Source of the DNA: Aquatica leii
Lineage: Eukaryota; Arthropoda; Insecta; Coleoptera; Lampyridae
Reading direction: 5' to 3'
Assembly: GCA_035610365.1 (NCBI GenBank)
Contig: CM069432.1
Location: 72,916,520-72,980,519, forward strand
DNA: 64,000 nucleotides
The stretch's first letter is position 1; every line of letters starts with the position of its first letter. Positions 23,001-34,901 of this stretch are shown here, in pieces. The position numbers were made by a program, and so were the translations under genes. The notes below the pieces were generated by a model, which saw only the letters and a program-made list of their open reading frames with translations, was not told where the DNA came from and searched no databases.

Positions 23001-24685
23001 TAATTAAATACGGGTTAAAACTAAATAGAAATTCTACGCTTTACGTTTTTAAGTAGATTTAGAGTAAGCAAGTATAGACACAAACTGTTATTTGACAGTG
23101 CCTTTGACTTAATTTATGCATAACACACAAAGTAGTAAAGTACTGCGTTTATGCAAATTTTGTTATTTTATCTAGCTAATTCACAAGGTAAAACATACTT
23201 AAGTTTAAATTCGTAAAAAATAAGTAAAAAAACTTTCAAAAAACAACGAATAACTCAAAAAATTTGAAAATGTAAAATTATTTTAATAACGTATGATTTG
23301 CTAATACTAATAAATTATAATAAAAAAAATTAAAATGCTTATATTTCTAAAAAGAAAATTAATTTTACAAAAGACCATATAAAAAATAATGTAGGTACGT
23401 TACTCTCGTCGAAAGTTTTATACACAACTGACTCACATGCAACGCTCGGTTATGTAGTTTTGTTATGGTTCTTGTTACGTAAATTACTATATTTTACTTG
23501 CGTATTTTTTGTTTATGTCAGTTTTTATGCAAATTGAATTAGCAAATAGTATTCATTGCGACAAATTAAAGAAAATCCTCGGAAAATATGTTTAAGTTTT
23601 GAACCGGTAAAAAACCCGACTAATCATAGTAGAGAAATTCAAGCTGATACAAACTTCGACATAAGTTCTACACCAATTGTGATTTTGTAATTTCCTGTTA
23701 TTTTTAATTATTGTTTTCAGTACTGAAAAACAATTTTTCTCAAGACTATCTTTATCTTATTTGTGAAATTGGTACGTAATACAAAATAATAAACATGGAT
23801 TTACAATAACAAAAAACATTTAATTAGTAACAACAGAATTTTTCGGTGACATATCGTGCACCTTGACAAACGTTTTAATCATAACTAAATGCTTCTATCC
23901 AACCTTCTAAAAAAAAGGATAATTAATTTGATCAATTGCTAACTGTAAACATTACCAGGAAGCGAACCGTTCTATTAAAAATTATTATAATTTATACGTG
24001 CCTACGTTTATAGTCGAACACAAAATACTTTGTTTTTCTTCATTATTTGTTTTTAAAGATTTTTAGTTGTGATCAGAATATGTTGATGGTTTTTATTAAA
24101 TTATTTAGAATGTTCCCTTACTTCTGTATTAAAAGCTTTAGCAATAATTAAAGTTTTTTTGTTATTTTAAAAATATTTTTATATGTGTATTATAAAATTT
24201 TTATCAAACTTTAAATAAACTACAGAACTATAAAATGTGTTATTTTTTGTAAAAATTTTTTAGTTCAAATGTATCTGGTTTTTTTAATAATTAGTGCGTA
24301 CGTACCAGTTTTTTATTTTTTATTAATTAATTTTACTAAATTTTATTAGACTTAAAAAGATACAAATTTGTTTACAAAATTTTGTAACATCCTACAAATT
24401 CGATTTAAATTTGCTGCACTAATAATTTTTGTATGGAATGTACCTGTCCAGTGTACAGATTTGCATCCGGTTAATTATTGACGTTTTAAATGGCGCTTTA
24501 TTTGCATACAATGTAAAGCATTTATGCTCTTATTTGATTTAATGTGCAACAAAAATAAGCGTATTATTTATTAGTCGTAGAAAAACATGTAATACTATAG
24601 GTTCAAATTTAATTTTGACGCTTCGCTGACCATAATGATTTTGAGAATCATTGCTTTAGTTTTTAATGTTTAATTGACTTCTATT
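20061..24685. other. Gene-free A+T-rich stretch
   Basis: No protein similarity seen. A short less A+T-rich patch at 20475-20525 is followed by GTAAGT and could be an exon edge, but nothing else supports a gene. A dispersed-repeat segment lies at 23381-23450. Confidence 0.45.
23381..23450 (+). repeat. Dispersed repeat shared with 56994-57060 (inverted)
   Basis: The run AATAATGTA...TTACTCTCGTCGAAAG...ACTCACATGCAACGCTCGG is matched, with small differences, by the reverse complement of 56994-57060. There it forms part of an insertion inside a BEL/Pao integrase. Two copies in one window mark a mobile repeat family of unknown type. Confidence 0.7.
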
Positions 24686-25165
24686 TTAAATACAGTAGCA
24701 AGTTTTTTTAATATTTACGTACTTTTCAGGATGAACAACTTTCGTTTGTTTTTTGTATATCCGTTCAATTTTACCAAATACCCGGTCAGGTGAAATGTAG
24801 AAATGACCAACAACTGGGAATTCAGCCAATAGATCAACATGCTAATAACATTGGAATTTTTATTTGTGTACACCATAGCCATCATAAACAAGACAAACTA
24901 TTTAAATTTTGGCAGTAAAATTAAATTGCAAAAGCGTGTGATGGACAGCCAACAAAACTTTATTGGGATTCTTTTGATGATCGATTTTGGTCTAACATAA
25001 GCTTTAACGTTTTCTTGATTAAGTTTGGTTTTCAATGACCTACAAACAATCGCCAAATGGTAAAAGTTATTTTGCATTCTGAAATACGCTGATTGGTATG
25101 AAAGTTTTGGAAGAGCTTAATTCTTTTCATTGTCAAAGTAGAATGTAATTAAAGCTGTTCTATCA
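24686..25165 (-). pseudogene. Remnant of an insect repeat-protein family (DUF7869-like)
   Basis: The minus strand, over several frames, gives LPKLSYQSAYFRMQNNFYHL, VKAYV, LVYDGYGVHK, then FPVVGHFYISPDRVFGKIER and VVHPEKYVNI, ending at 24686. The series LPK.....AY..RQ...Y, DGCGGQNKN, FPV.GHSF.P.DRVFG.IE and P.EY..I is, as I recall it, a conserved signature of a large uncharacterised family found in many copies in insect genomes (I believe DUF7869). The C of DGCGG is Y here and the S of GHS is missing. Function is unknown; a link to DNA transposons is likely. Frameshifts and stops make this a dead copy. The family name should be confirmed by search. Confidence 0.5.
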
Positions 25166-25253
25166 GAGAAGTATATTAGTTTTGTCAATTTATCTTGCTT
25201 ATTTGTAAATATATTTGGCTAATTTTTGGCCGAAATATAGTTGAAATCATTAT

Positions 25254-25376
25254 CTATGTCGTGCAGGAGTTATTTTTTTTATTTTCTTTTTTCTTGTCGT
25301 TATATTTAAAAAAATGTAAATTTATAGCTAAATAGATTTCCTTATAAGGTCGAATTATAAGTCCTGCACGACATAG
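25254..25376. repeat. Short foldback with 20-bp ends
   Basis: CTATGTCGTGCAGGAGTTAT (25254-25273) is the reverse complement of 25357-25376 apart from one base. The interior, about 83 bp, is A/T-rich. A 123-bp unit with such ends resembles a very small MITE. No target duplication is evident. Confidence 0.85.
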
Positions 25377-25879
25377 AGGATAACAATGCAAACACTTTTC
25401 ATTTAGTTTTAATCATAATTATTAAAAAATACTCCAGGAAAACGTACATTAAATTCATGCTAAATCACGGTTTATCACTAAAATTTCTTTATGAAACGTG
25501 AAACTATGCGCACGTTACAGGCGGAGCTTGTAAATTCATTTCTAGATGCAAAACTGACAAATGATTTTTAAAAGTATCATATTACAAAACCTCAAACAGT
25601 AAGCTAAACAAACAAGCGTTTGCTCTAACGATAAAAATTAAAACTGAGAACCCATAAATATATTTTCATTAAAAATTAGAAATTATAAAATTATTATATA
25701 TAAAAATTAAGTAAATAGTAATTAATTACTTATGCATATTAATTGAATATTATTATTTATATAAATATAAAATTAATTATAGTACTTATAACAGGAAATA
25801 AAAACATCTTCTAGTACGTATACCTACAGAGTAATGAAAAAAAAAACAAAAATAAGTAAATAAAAACAAAATTTTAAAG

Positions 25880-27855
25880 TTATTTATTTTTTAATAGTTC
25901 CGGCAACATCTCATTTAAATAAAATTTTTTTAGTTTTGTTACCATCGATGTGCAAAATTCTTCATCTTTGTCTATCTGTAATTAAAAAAAAACTTATTTA
26001 CAAAAAGTTTAGGTAATAGTTTTTAATGTCACCTTTTCAACAAATAAATCCTTCACAGTCCACACTACAAAATAGCAAATTTTCTTACGTACAATTTCTA
26101 ATTGTCCTTGTATTTGATAAAAGTATTTATCATTTCGTTTTAGTTTATAATGACCTTCATTATTTTTTGTAAGGTACTTGATTTTTTTGACGAAACTGCC
26201 TCTGCAATTGATAATTGAGCCGCAGAATATGGACATTTAATTTCTACGATGGTATTTTCATCTATTATTCCATCTGGCGATGCTCTCAAAAAACCATATT
26301 GCTGGTATACAAAAAATCCACATTCTTTTATTTTTAAATTATATTTACTTTCAAAAGCTCGTTTTGCAATTTCTTCATGTTCTTGACCCCACCGTGTAGC
26401 AACTGAGCCGGTAAAAGCTGAATTAATTATTGAATTTATAATATTTTTCGAATTAGTAGTTTCCCGCTTTCTGCATATTCTGCCAAAATTTGACGCAGTT
26501 AATCGGTTGCTTCTTTCGGCTTTCCATAATAAATTGCAAGATTGACCTCTTGTCTTGCGTTCTAGCTCGATGATTTCTGTATTAGTTAGACTAAGACCAG
26601 AGATAAATTCCTGAATTTTATCTTCTGGTAAAGGAATTATACCTTCTTCTACCATACCATAATCATCATCAGCAGGAGCTCAAGTTCTAGGTTTACTACT
26701 TTTAAAAAGTTGTCTTCTGGCTTTTCTTGTAATTTTGCGTTTTTGAAGTTGTGACATATATATTTTTGTAAAATTCCCTGGACTTTTACCAGTGACTGCT
26801 TTATGTACACGACTAAAATATTCATCATTGGTGTTGTAAGAAAGTACTGCAGCTTGACAACGCGTACTATTGCTTGTTTTAACCGAAAAATTTTGCCTTT
26901 TGCCACCTACAAATTTACAAACTACAGAGTTATAAGTTTCTGCCGCATTGTTATTCATGTTTAAAATCAAGCTACCAGCATTTTGAATTAATCGTCCACC
27001 ACAACATTGTAAGTCGTTCATTAAACCACATTGAGCCATTTGTGGAACATAATTTATTTCATTACTTTTAGACCCTTGACAAAAATACGAACTACAAGTA
27101 GAATGCTCGCCAAATACATGATAAGGACAGTTACTAATGTCTTTTTTCAAATTTTCAATTTGCGTTTCAGTATCGAACCCTTCCGTTCTTCTATAGTTTA
27201 TAGCACATTTTATTCCGACCCTCAGTTTTTCCAAGCGTTTTTTTAAAACTTGTCTTAATTTAATGCTCACAATCTGACCTGTAGAACTCAATCGTTTTTC
27301 TATGACAGATCGCAATCTTGTGCGTCGGGGGTGTTTCGTTTTCTACTAAGATGTGCTAAAATAATCAAACGAATAAGTGTTATTCTTTAGGGAAAAGTAA
27401 AAAACCTACGTTTCAATATTGGTCAACAAAGGCGATTGTTTTGTTAAATTCGCATTGGAATCATTATTTTGATCAGAAAAACGATTATTATCCTTTTTCA
27501 TCTTCAAATTTCTAAAAAAATTATTATCAGAGAAGGTATACACGAAACAAGTTCATAAGTTCATAATCATAATTTTGTTATTTTATGATTTTTAGAAAAT
27601 TGCTAATAAAAAATAAAACAAGTATCCCAGCGATTTTCTAAAGAAAAATTAATAAACATCACAATTATAAATTTTACTTTATGATTTCTCGCTAGTATGT
27701 ATGTAAATAAAATAAACGATATACAAAGAAATAATAAAAATCGTCAAAAACTGAATTTTCCTACAAAAATATTTTATTTTATATTGTGTAAGTTAAACTT
27801 ACCTAATTGACACTTGTCTTCTGCTCCTAATTCTTGTTTTTCTTTGTTTAGGCAT
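25880..27855 (-). pseudogene. Transposase-like/YqaJ nuclease gene, four exons, three small lesions
   Basis: Exon 1 is 27855-27803 (starts MPKQRKTRIR, donor GTAAGT), exon 2 27511-27410 (donor GTAGGT), exon 3 about 27345-26033, exon 4 25975-25880 (ends in TAA). Introns 1 and 3 (27802-27512; 26032-25976, 57 bp) are GT-AG and keep phase; the intron 2 acceptor is CTTAG or TAG near 27346-27343. Exon 3 first encodes a domain with NCPYHVFGEHSTCSSYFC and NNNAAETYNSVVCKFVGGKR, known in insect proteins carrying a C-terminal YqaJ domain. Next come RLTASNFGRI, GFLRASPDGIIDENTIVEIK (the SPDG...EIKCP nuclease core) and YFYQIQGQLEI, the Q-x-Q-x-Q-like box of the lambda-exonuclease fold. Exon 4 supplies KLKKFYLNEMLPEL. 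Lesions are an apparent one-base loss in the C run 27327-27331, an in-frame TGA at 26680-26682, and an apparent one-base loss in the A run 26182-26188. Role in transposition is inferred. Confidence 0.75.
25976..26032 (-). other. 57-bp GT-AG intron in the YqaJ gene
   Basis: On the minus strand the exon ends GTTGAAAAG, the intron starts GTGAC and ends in a pyrimidine run plus TTACAG, and the next exon starts ATAGAC. Removing it joins VEK to IDKDEEF in phase 0, which matches the family better than reading through. Short introns of this size are common in insects. Confidence 0.75.
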
Positions 27856-28109
27856 TATCACTTTAGTATATAAAAACAGTTCAAATTTGAAAAATACAAG
27901 AAAGAACGCTTGTAGATAATTTACATATACGTTTTACTTACACAAGAGTCAAAAAACGAATGCATTTTTACACTTATTAGTTGTTTTAGCACAAGTTGCA
28001 TCCCACATAACCAAAGTTAACCTTAATTGTCTAAAAAGTGATCATACTTTAACCTGAAAAGTTGACAAGCATGTGGTATCTTTATCGTGCCTTTTAGTCA
28101 TTCATAAAA

Positions 28110-28680
28110 GTTAGTTCTACCGCGTGTCCTTAATGGTTAACTTATTCACAACAAATAGTTATTCCTAATAATACGCCAAATTGTAAACGTAATGGTTACT
28201 TTTTGTATAAGCTTTCTTACCTTACCCACAGAGGTTGACTTTTGGATAACTTTTCAATAGACAACCTTAATTGTTACTCAAAAGCCGTTTTAAAAAGTTA
28301 ACTTGATGGTAACCATAAAAATTAACCTATTAAGAGCTTTCAAGTATAAAATGAGACTACTTGTTTTTTACTAACCCTATAAGTTAACTTTTCGATATCT
28401 TTTCAGGGATTTCTAATTAATGTCTTGAAAAAGTTATACAACTGACATCCTACAAAATTAATTTAATGTTAATCCTAAAAATTAAGTTTTTAGTAGCCTT
28501 ATAGTACAGAATGAGACTACATGTCTTTTTAGTAACCACATAAATGTTATTTTCGGTGAGTTTTATAATCAATGTCTATAAAAGTTGTGAAACAGACATT
28601 CTAAAAAGTTAATTTTATGTTAATCCTAAAAATTAACCTTTTAGTAGAATGTTTTTGTGTAGAATAAGACTGTATCGCGG
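28110..28680. repeat. Diverged tandem repeat, period about 150-160 bp, about 3.5 copies
   Basis: The anchor ATGAGACTAC occurs at 28351 and 28511, with a degenerate copy at about 28663. Around each lie CTAAAAATTAACC, TTTTTAGTAACC and a TGTCT...AAAAGTT block in the same order. A weaker copy precedes them from about 28180. Confidence 0.7.
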
Positions 28681-28689
28681 AAAAACGTT

Positions 28690-31350
28690 CTTTTCTATAT
28701 TCTAATAGTTACCTCTTACTATTATTACGACTTACAAGGAGGAACTAAGAAATGAGTTTACCAATTGCGTTTCTGATTTTTGGTGATTCTCATGGCAAAA
28801 AAGTACCTTTATTTTGGTTTTTTTGTGCATTACCGCTTAGTTTTCAGATTATGAATTTTTAAAGAATTGATCAAAATCGTCAGAAGTTAGTTAGCTCTAA
28901 TTACAACAAATTCAAGGGTATGTTTTTTTAAATAGACAAACACTTATTTTAAAAATATTTAAAAGCACTGCAGATGGAACCTGCAGTCATTGTTTCGCTA
29001 ATTATTTGTTGTAATTCTTATAAGTATATAGGATCCGTAGTTGTATACGCTGAGACTAATTATCTTAGAAAAACTTGTATTTGAAAAAAAACATTTTAGT
29101 GGAGTTGTAAGTGTAATTGATTATTATTAATTAGTGTTTGTAGGTTTAGTTACTGCTTACATTTATAATAAAAATCTAATTGGCTAACAATGAAATCCTT
29201 AGAAGTAAACTTTATTTAAGTTCCACCATTACCCTCGCACAACAGTTTTCTGGAATGTACTATTTTAATCCGATTATCGTCATAAACATTGTTCTTTTTT
29301 GTTTGTAGCCTAATGATTTTTTAAATTTAATTTCAACCTAAAAATTATTTTATAATTTGTAATGTGGATCGATACAAAATCGTATTGACAATAGTTCAAA
29401 TTATCGCCCTTAAATCGATAAAAAATATCAAATTTTTCTTCAAAGGCGATTAGCAGGTTAAAGAGAAAGTATTAATAAACGCGATGGCATCTTAATGTTG
29501 ATTGTAAAAACTTTTTTTGTCGTTTTTGTTTCATTCGTTACGGTAAATGATTAATTTAAGAACTTGTTTTGCATTGCGGCTGTGTGTCAACTGGGCACCA
29601 AACAATAGCCTTTGTGGATAATCCCTGTGTCGGTCTCTTCGACCATTCAAGGTCTTTTTCTTAGACATTGCAGTTTTAACGGAAATTTCATTTAAAGAAT
29701 CTCATTCTGTCGATGCTGACAAAATTTTTTTAAAACAAATCGTTATTACTTTGAGCAGAGTTTAATATTCATTTCTGCTTTAACAAATCCGTTAAACAAT
29801 TATAATATGAACTTGGCCTCTTGATAGCAAATAAGAAAAATGAATTTTTCCAAACAGACATACCGAACAAGTTTTGTATTTAAGCTTCTTTAATATTGTG
29901 ACTCATAAAGGAGCTATATGCGCATCAATATCCAATTTTAAAAACGTAATACAGGCAAATTTTAGTGTTTCTTATTAAAGGATAGTTTATTTGCGATAAA
30001 CGGTAAAAAAGTATTATTAATGTCGAAAGTGACAATACAATAATTGATCTAGTCCTAGTGCTTCAAATGAACTTTCTGGAATTAATTCAACAGTTTTTTA
30101 TTATGTAGCCATCATTAAAAAAAAATTAAATTTCGTAACAAAAATTGTAACTTAAGTTTTCATGTCGCAGTTAACAATAAAGATATGACATTTGTACTGA
30201 TTATTCTCAACTTCTTATTTAACCTCTTAAAGCACTTTTTTTTAAAAAAAAACCACAAAAGAATCATTTTTTAAATTTAAGAATATACATTTTTGAACTT
30301 TATTTTGGGCAAAAGTAATAACTAAACACAAAATAACTGTCTATAAACACTTATCTTTGCAGTTTTATAATTTTTACATATTACATTACAAAAAAAGTCT
30401 TTCACTACTAAATCAATAATAATTTTCAAAAAAAACGTTTCTTTGTTTTACAACTGGACGAAAAGTAATATTACTCTAACATTTTATAGCTTACAAGACA
30501 GATGTAAATAAAAAAAATCAAAAAGACCATTTTTTTCTTATGTTTCCTATAATTCGAGCGTGCCTATTTTGGCCCATTAGCGTAATAGAATTAACTCGAG
30601 CATGCACGATACGGGGTTAATTTAAACTTAACAAAAATAGATTTCAAGAATCATTGAATTAACATTAAACAAACGCCCACCGTTTGTAAAATTTAAAATT
30701 ATGTTGTTGAAGTGGGAGAGAATGGGTATAGTAATTTAAATAACCACCGGGTTCTTTTAAGACTAGTTTAAAATTGAACGTCGTTTTTTTTTACCTGCTA
30801 GACAATCGTTCAAGTTTTGTTGATGTGCGTGTTGTACAAGTCGAGTGTTAACTTCGTGTAATTGTGTTATACTGAAAGTTCCAGTTATAAAGGTAAAACA
30901 TCTTTATACATATTTTTAACAGACACAAAAGAACACATAATTCATAATTGCAGATGAACGGTCAGTATACAAAAAGACATAGAAACAGGCTTTCTCTAAA
31001 TTTTACATGTTTGCCCTGATTTTAAAATACCCAGATTTTTTACAATTTTCTAGATCGCTGAAAACCCTGTAAAAAAGCAAATCAAATATAAATAATTGTG
31101 GTTTAGTTAAGTATTTTCTAATTTCAGCTTCCGTAAAATGAATAGTTTCCACAACTACAGAAATGGACGTTTTAGTGGCGACAAAGGTGTGGATTAGAAA
31201 ATCGAGAAAACGTGTGAAAAAGGGTTAAAGGCGATGACATTTATTTTAGATATTTTAAATTTGTAAATAAATAATAAATATATATGTATTATATCGTATC
31301 GTATAAAATCTGTTTTTCAAGACTTGCACCTTTACTTTAATGTGTTTTAT
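28690..31350. other. Interior without recognisable gene
   Basis: No conserved protein motif or RNA gene seen on either strand. A slightly less A+T-rich patch at 29575-29660 has a short open minus-strand frame with no identifiable family. Confidence 0.45.
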
Positions 31351-31354
31351 TTTC

Positions 31355-31885
31355 AAATGTTAACTATAAGATATCCGTTAAGCAGCCATTAATCGTTGAG
31401 CAACTGAAAAAATAGTATTTTTTAAGGAGTTTTAAAATCTAACAATTATACATCTTTTACAGTTAACTTCAGGTTGATTCTTGAATAAGTGCAAAAATTG
31501 TATATTTTAAACAGCTTTAAAATTAAATAGTAAAATACCCATTTAGATTAACTTTAAGTTATCCTAACGGGTTGAACGTTAAGCAAACAAAAATTAGTAT
31601 CTTTTAGGCAGTTTTAAATACCAACCATTAGCAATCACTTTCGATTAACTTTAGATTACCCTAACAGGTTGAACGTTGAGCAAACAAAAAATGGTATCTT
31701 TTTAGTAGTTTTAAAATTCAACTATGCACCGGGCATTTCGATTAACTTTAGGTTAGCCCAACAAGTTGACCAATGAATAACTAAAAAGAAGTATCTTTAG
31801 AGTAGCTTTAAAAGTGGACAATAAGTTGTCCGTTTCGGTTAATTTCGGGTTATCCTAAAAGGTTGACCGTTGCATACACGCAAGG
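31355..31885 (+). repeat. Tandem repeat, period about 97 bp, about 5.5 copies
   Basis: Copies start near 31359, 31461, 31546, 31643, 31740 and 31837 with (G)ATTAACTTTAGGTTA-like text, followed by a CCTAACAGGTTGAACGTTGAGC-like block and GGTATCTTTT. The three central spacings are 97 bp; the outer copies are more divergent. It lies in the right part of the candidate 4-kb element. Confidence 0.85.
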
Positions 31886-32418
31886 TCAGTATAAGAGTAT
31901 CCTATGGAGGGATTAAGTGGGACATAGTTCACCATTGGGTGTACTTTTGGGTACTCTATGATCACATTTGCCAATCCAAAGCGGTTACCTTTATTACGAC
32001 TTTTGGTTACTTTTGGCTGTGTGGGATTGTTCTCAAAAATTATTACAACCAGATGTTGCGGAGAGTTAGTCCACGTGGACTAAATTTTTATGTCAAAAGA
32101 GTCTCAACCAATGACAATGCTGAACGTGTCGTAAATTAGCTAAATATATTGACATTTTTCTTCATTTATATTCTCTTCTTTTCTAACATAAGAACGATCT
32201 TAAATACAGTAGTCCACCCACTTGAAAACTAAATTTTTCTCAAGTGATAAAACAGCCTTAAGTTTTCGCTTTTTTTTTGAAGCAGCTGATAGAAATAATT
32301 AGCCTTGATTTTGTGTAGTCGTTGTTGCAATATTAAGTTGCTTTCTTTTGTGTCGTTTTTTCTATTTTTTATGTTAGTTTTATATTGTAGGCATTCTTTT
32401 ACCTTTAATACTTTGTCG

Positions 32419-32564
32419 ATACCTACAGTACTGTTATAAATTTATCAAACTTTAATGATGCTTAGTTCGGCAGGTAAATAAATTCTATTGAATACCTACA
32501 GTACTGTTATAAATTTATCAAAGTTTAATGATGCTTAGTTCGGCAGGTAAATAAATTCTATTGA
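32419..32564 (+). repeat. 73-bp tandem duplication, one mismatch
   Basis: Bases 32419-32491 are repeated at 32492-32564 with a single difference (CAAAC versus CAAAG). The near-identity shows a very recent duplication, or an assembly artefact. No gene is involved. Confidence 0.95.
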
Positions 32565-32569
32565 ATGTT

Positions 32570-34901
32570 TTAGAACGACAATAGTTACACTCCGTGTATT
32601 TTAAAGATTCATAAACCCTTTAATAGCTTGTTTTTTGTTGTTCTTTTTGCTATCATTTCTGTGTCTTCCTCTATTTTTCAATTGCAAAATGGATTTCTAA
32701 AAAAAACGTTTTACCAAGTTTTAAATCTAATTTTTTTGATGTTTAGGATATTTTGGAACGCGTCTCTGCATACTGGAACTACCAAGCTATTAGAATTTTT
32801 AACCTTACATTGTATTATCAAAAACTTTTTTTGTTTTTAATTTTTTTTTGCCTACGCCTTTTTGGTATTTTTGAGTTACAGTGTCGTTATATGAACATGT
32901 CTTGTTTATTTTTTTTTGTTTTTATAAAAAACCTTATGAAATATAGAAAGCTGAGATGTTTACTGATATTGCTCAAATGCGTTAGTTTTATTACCGCAAC
33001 GGGCATATCATGTCAAACCTTTTAGAGTGTACTTAAAACAAACAATAAATCATAAGGAAAGCCCGCACTAAAGATTAATATTTTTTATTATGGTAAAAGT
33101 TTAAAGATTAAAATCACATGAGTACAAAGTTGCTACATACCTTGTTCGTTTTGCCTTTGGTCGTTTGGTTTGTAGCTTACTTTTTTTCTAGCTGTATTAT
33201 CGACACATAATTTAACCTGCGGAAGGCTATCTGTATTTTATCTGTATTATATATATATTATAAAAGCAATAACTATACTTTTATTAATTTTTAATCATTA
33301 GCAAAAAGTGTTTATCATATGATAAACAACTCAAAAATACATTAAATCAGCTGACAAAACATTGTTTGGGTGTTGAGGTTGCGTGGTACTATTATTGGCT
33401 CCATGGATGTGTTGAGTTTTGCAGTTTACGCGCATATCGACTTGTCGCGTTTTGCATCCAAGACGATATTTCAAGGATCACTTGTAAGTAGATATGTTGA
33501 GTGTTGCACCAAATATTTTTGATAGACATGTAGTCCTTTGCATTTTAATATTTTTGGTACAGTAAACCAAATTTTGAGAAAAACGAGACTTGTTGGCTTT
33601 TGCATCTAGGCTACTGAAATGACAAACCACAATAGTTAAAATTTTACTTCTAGAATAAACACTAATAATAAAAAAATATATATATTTAACCTAGTAGAAA
33701 ACACATCAACAGCCATTGAGTTTAGCAGTGTTTTATATAGAAGCAGATTAAAACTTAATGCAATATTAGTAATACAATTTATTAAATGAATTAAAGTTTT
33801 ACGTAGTTTTAATAAAATGCGTAATTACTCTGTAATTCAGGGACTGTAGTTACATTAACAGTTAATTTATTTTATAATTGTTTGTACTAATCTTAATTAT
33901 ATAACGCTAATAAAACTTAAAACCCTGTGCTTTAAAGACTTCAATTAGTGCAAAGAAACATTTATCTTACTAAAAATTAACATTTTCTCTAAAAATAATT
34001 TGTGATAATTATCACTAGTTGAAAATAACCAAATATACTAAGAATAGTAAACTTTGTAGTATGTAGTAATCTAAATTAAAATTACACATTCATAAAAACA
34101 GTTTTTTTAATTAAAAATTGAAATGTTTTGATTTATTAAAAAATATTTTTTTTACAATTGTTATTATTATTTAATGAAATAAACGGTTTTTACAAGAATT
34201 AATAAAATAAGGAATTAAAATAAACCCCATATACTAATATATGCAAGTCTTATTTCTACGTACAATTACGTTTCAACTTTAACTTGTGTTGTTTGTCAAA
34301 ATTAATTAAGGTTAAAACATAATTATTTAACTTATTTATCAATAATTGAAATACAATTAAAAAAATTTAAATAGTAAATCCCATTTTAATTTATTCAAAC
34401 ATTTAATTGTTATAATTAGAATAAAAGTTTCTATATAATGTTAAAAATTTTGTTATTAAATTATTCTTTTTGATTTAATAATTAATTTTTTTGCGTACTT
34501 TGTTTTAGTCAGTTTGTTTTAATTTAGATAGATTAGAATAATATTTAAATAATGTGATAATAAATATTTAGTCGTTATTAAAGGTAATAAAAATTTATTG
34601 ATGGCAAAACGTTGACTTGCTATTTAATTTCACTGATAAATGTTTTATACATATCTAGTAATAAAATCAAATTTATTTCAAATCTTATTGACAATTAAAA
34701 AAAACACATTAGTTTGTTTCTGCAATCTGAAATCGTTTACTAGCTGTTAAGTTTCTACTGAAACTAAGCAAATTAGTTTTCATCAAGTTGCTATGTTCTG
34801 TTATGAAACGTAGCAACAAAATTCTAATTCAGCATCGGTTTTCTTTTAAAAGTCACAAATAATAAATTTTAAAAAAAATTCTAAAACAACTTGCTACAGT
34901 T
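32570..34901. other. Gene-free stretch
   Basis: T-rich open frames at 32.6-33.0 kb are low complexity and have no motif. A less A+T-rich patch at 33360-33620 holds two loosely similar segments (GACTTGTCGCGTTTTGCATCC and GACTTGTTGGCTTTTGCATCT), perhaps an old repeat. No RNA gene seen. Confidence 0.45.

Larger units (their letters stand above)
28001..32026. mobile_element. Candidate 4-kb element with inverted ends and subterminal tandem repeats
   Basis: TCCCACATAACCAAAGTTAACC (28001-28022) matches the reverse complement of 32005-32026 at 18 of 22 bases, and a GTGATCATA block follows inward on both sides. Each side carries diverged tandem repeats (28110-28680 and 31355-31885). The interior (28.69-31.35 kb) has no intact or recognisable gene. 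Foldback-type elements have long inverted ends built from tandem repeats, and this arrangement resembles them. Whether the two repeat arrays are truly inverted relative to each other was not settled by eye, because the units contain partly palindromic GGTTAA/TTAACC words. No target duplication is clear. Confidence 0.45.

Noticed and set aside
29575-29660. Short minus-strand frame with EWSKRPTQGLSTKA-like text
   Set aside because: Looks slightly protein-like but too short and unmatched to any family I know.
32628-33025. T-rich plus-strand frames rich in F and L
   Set aside because: Low-complexity T runs encode Phe/Leu automatically; no membrane-protein family is recognisable.
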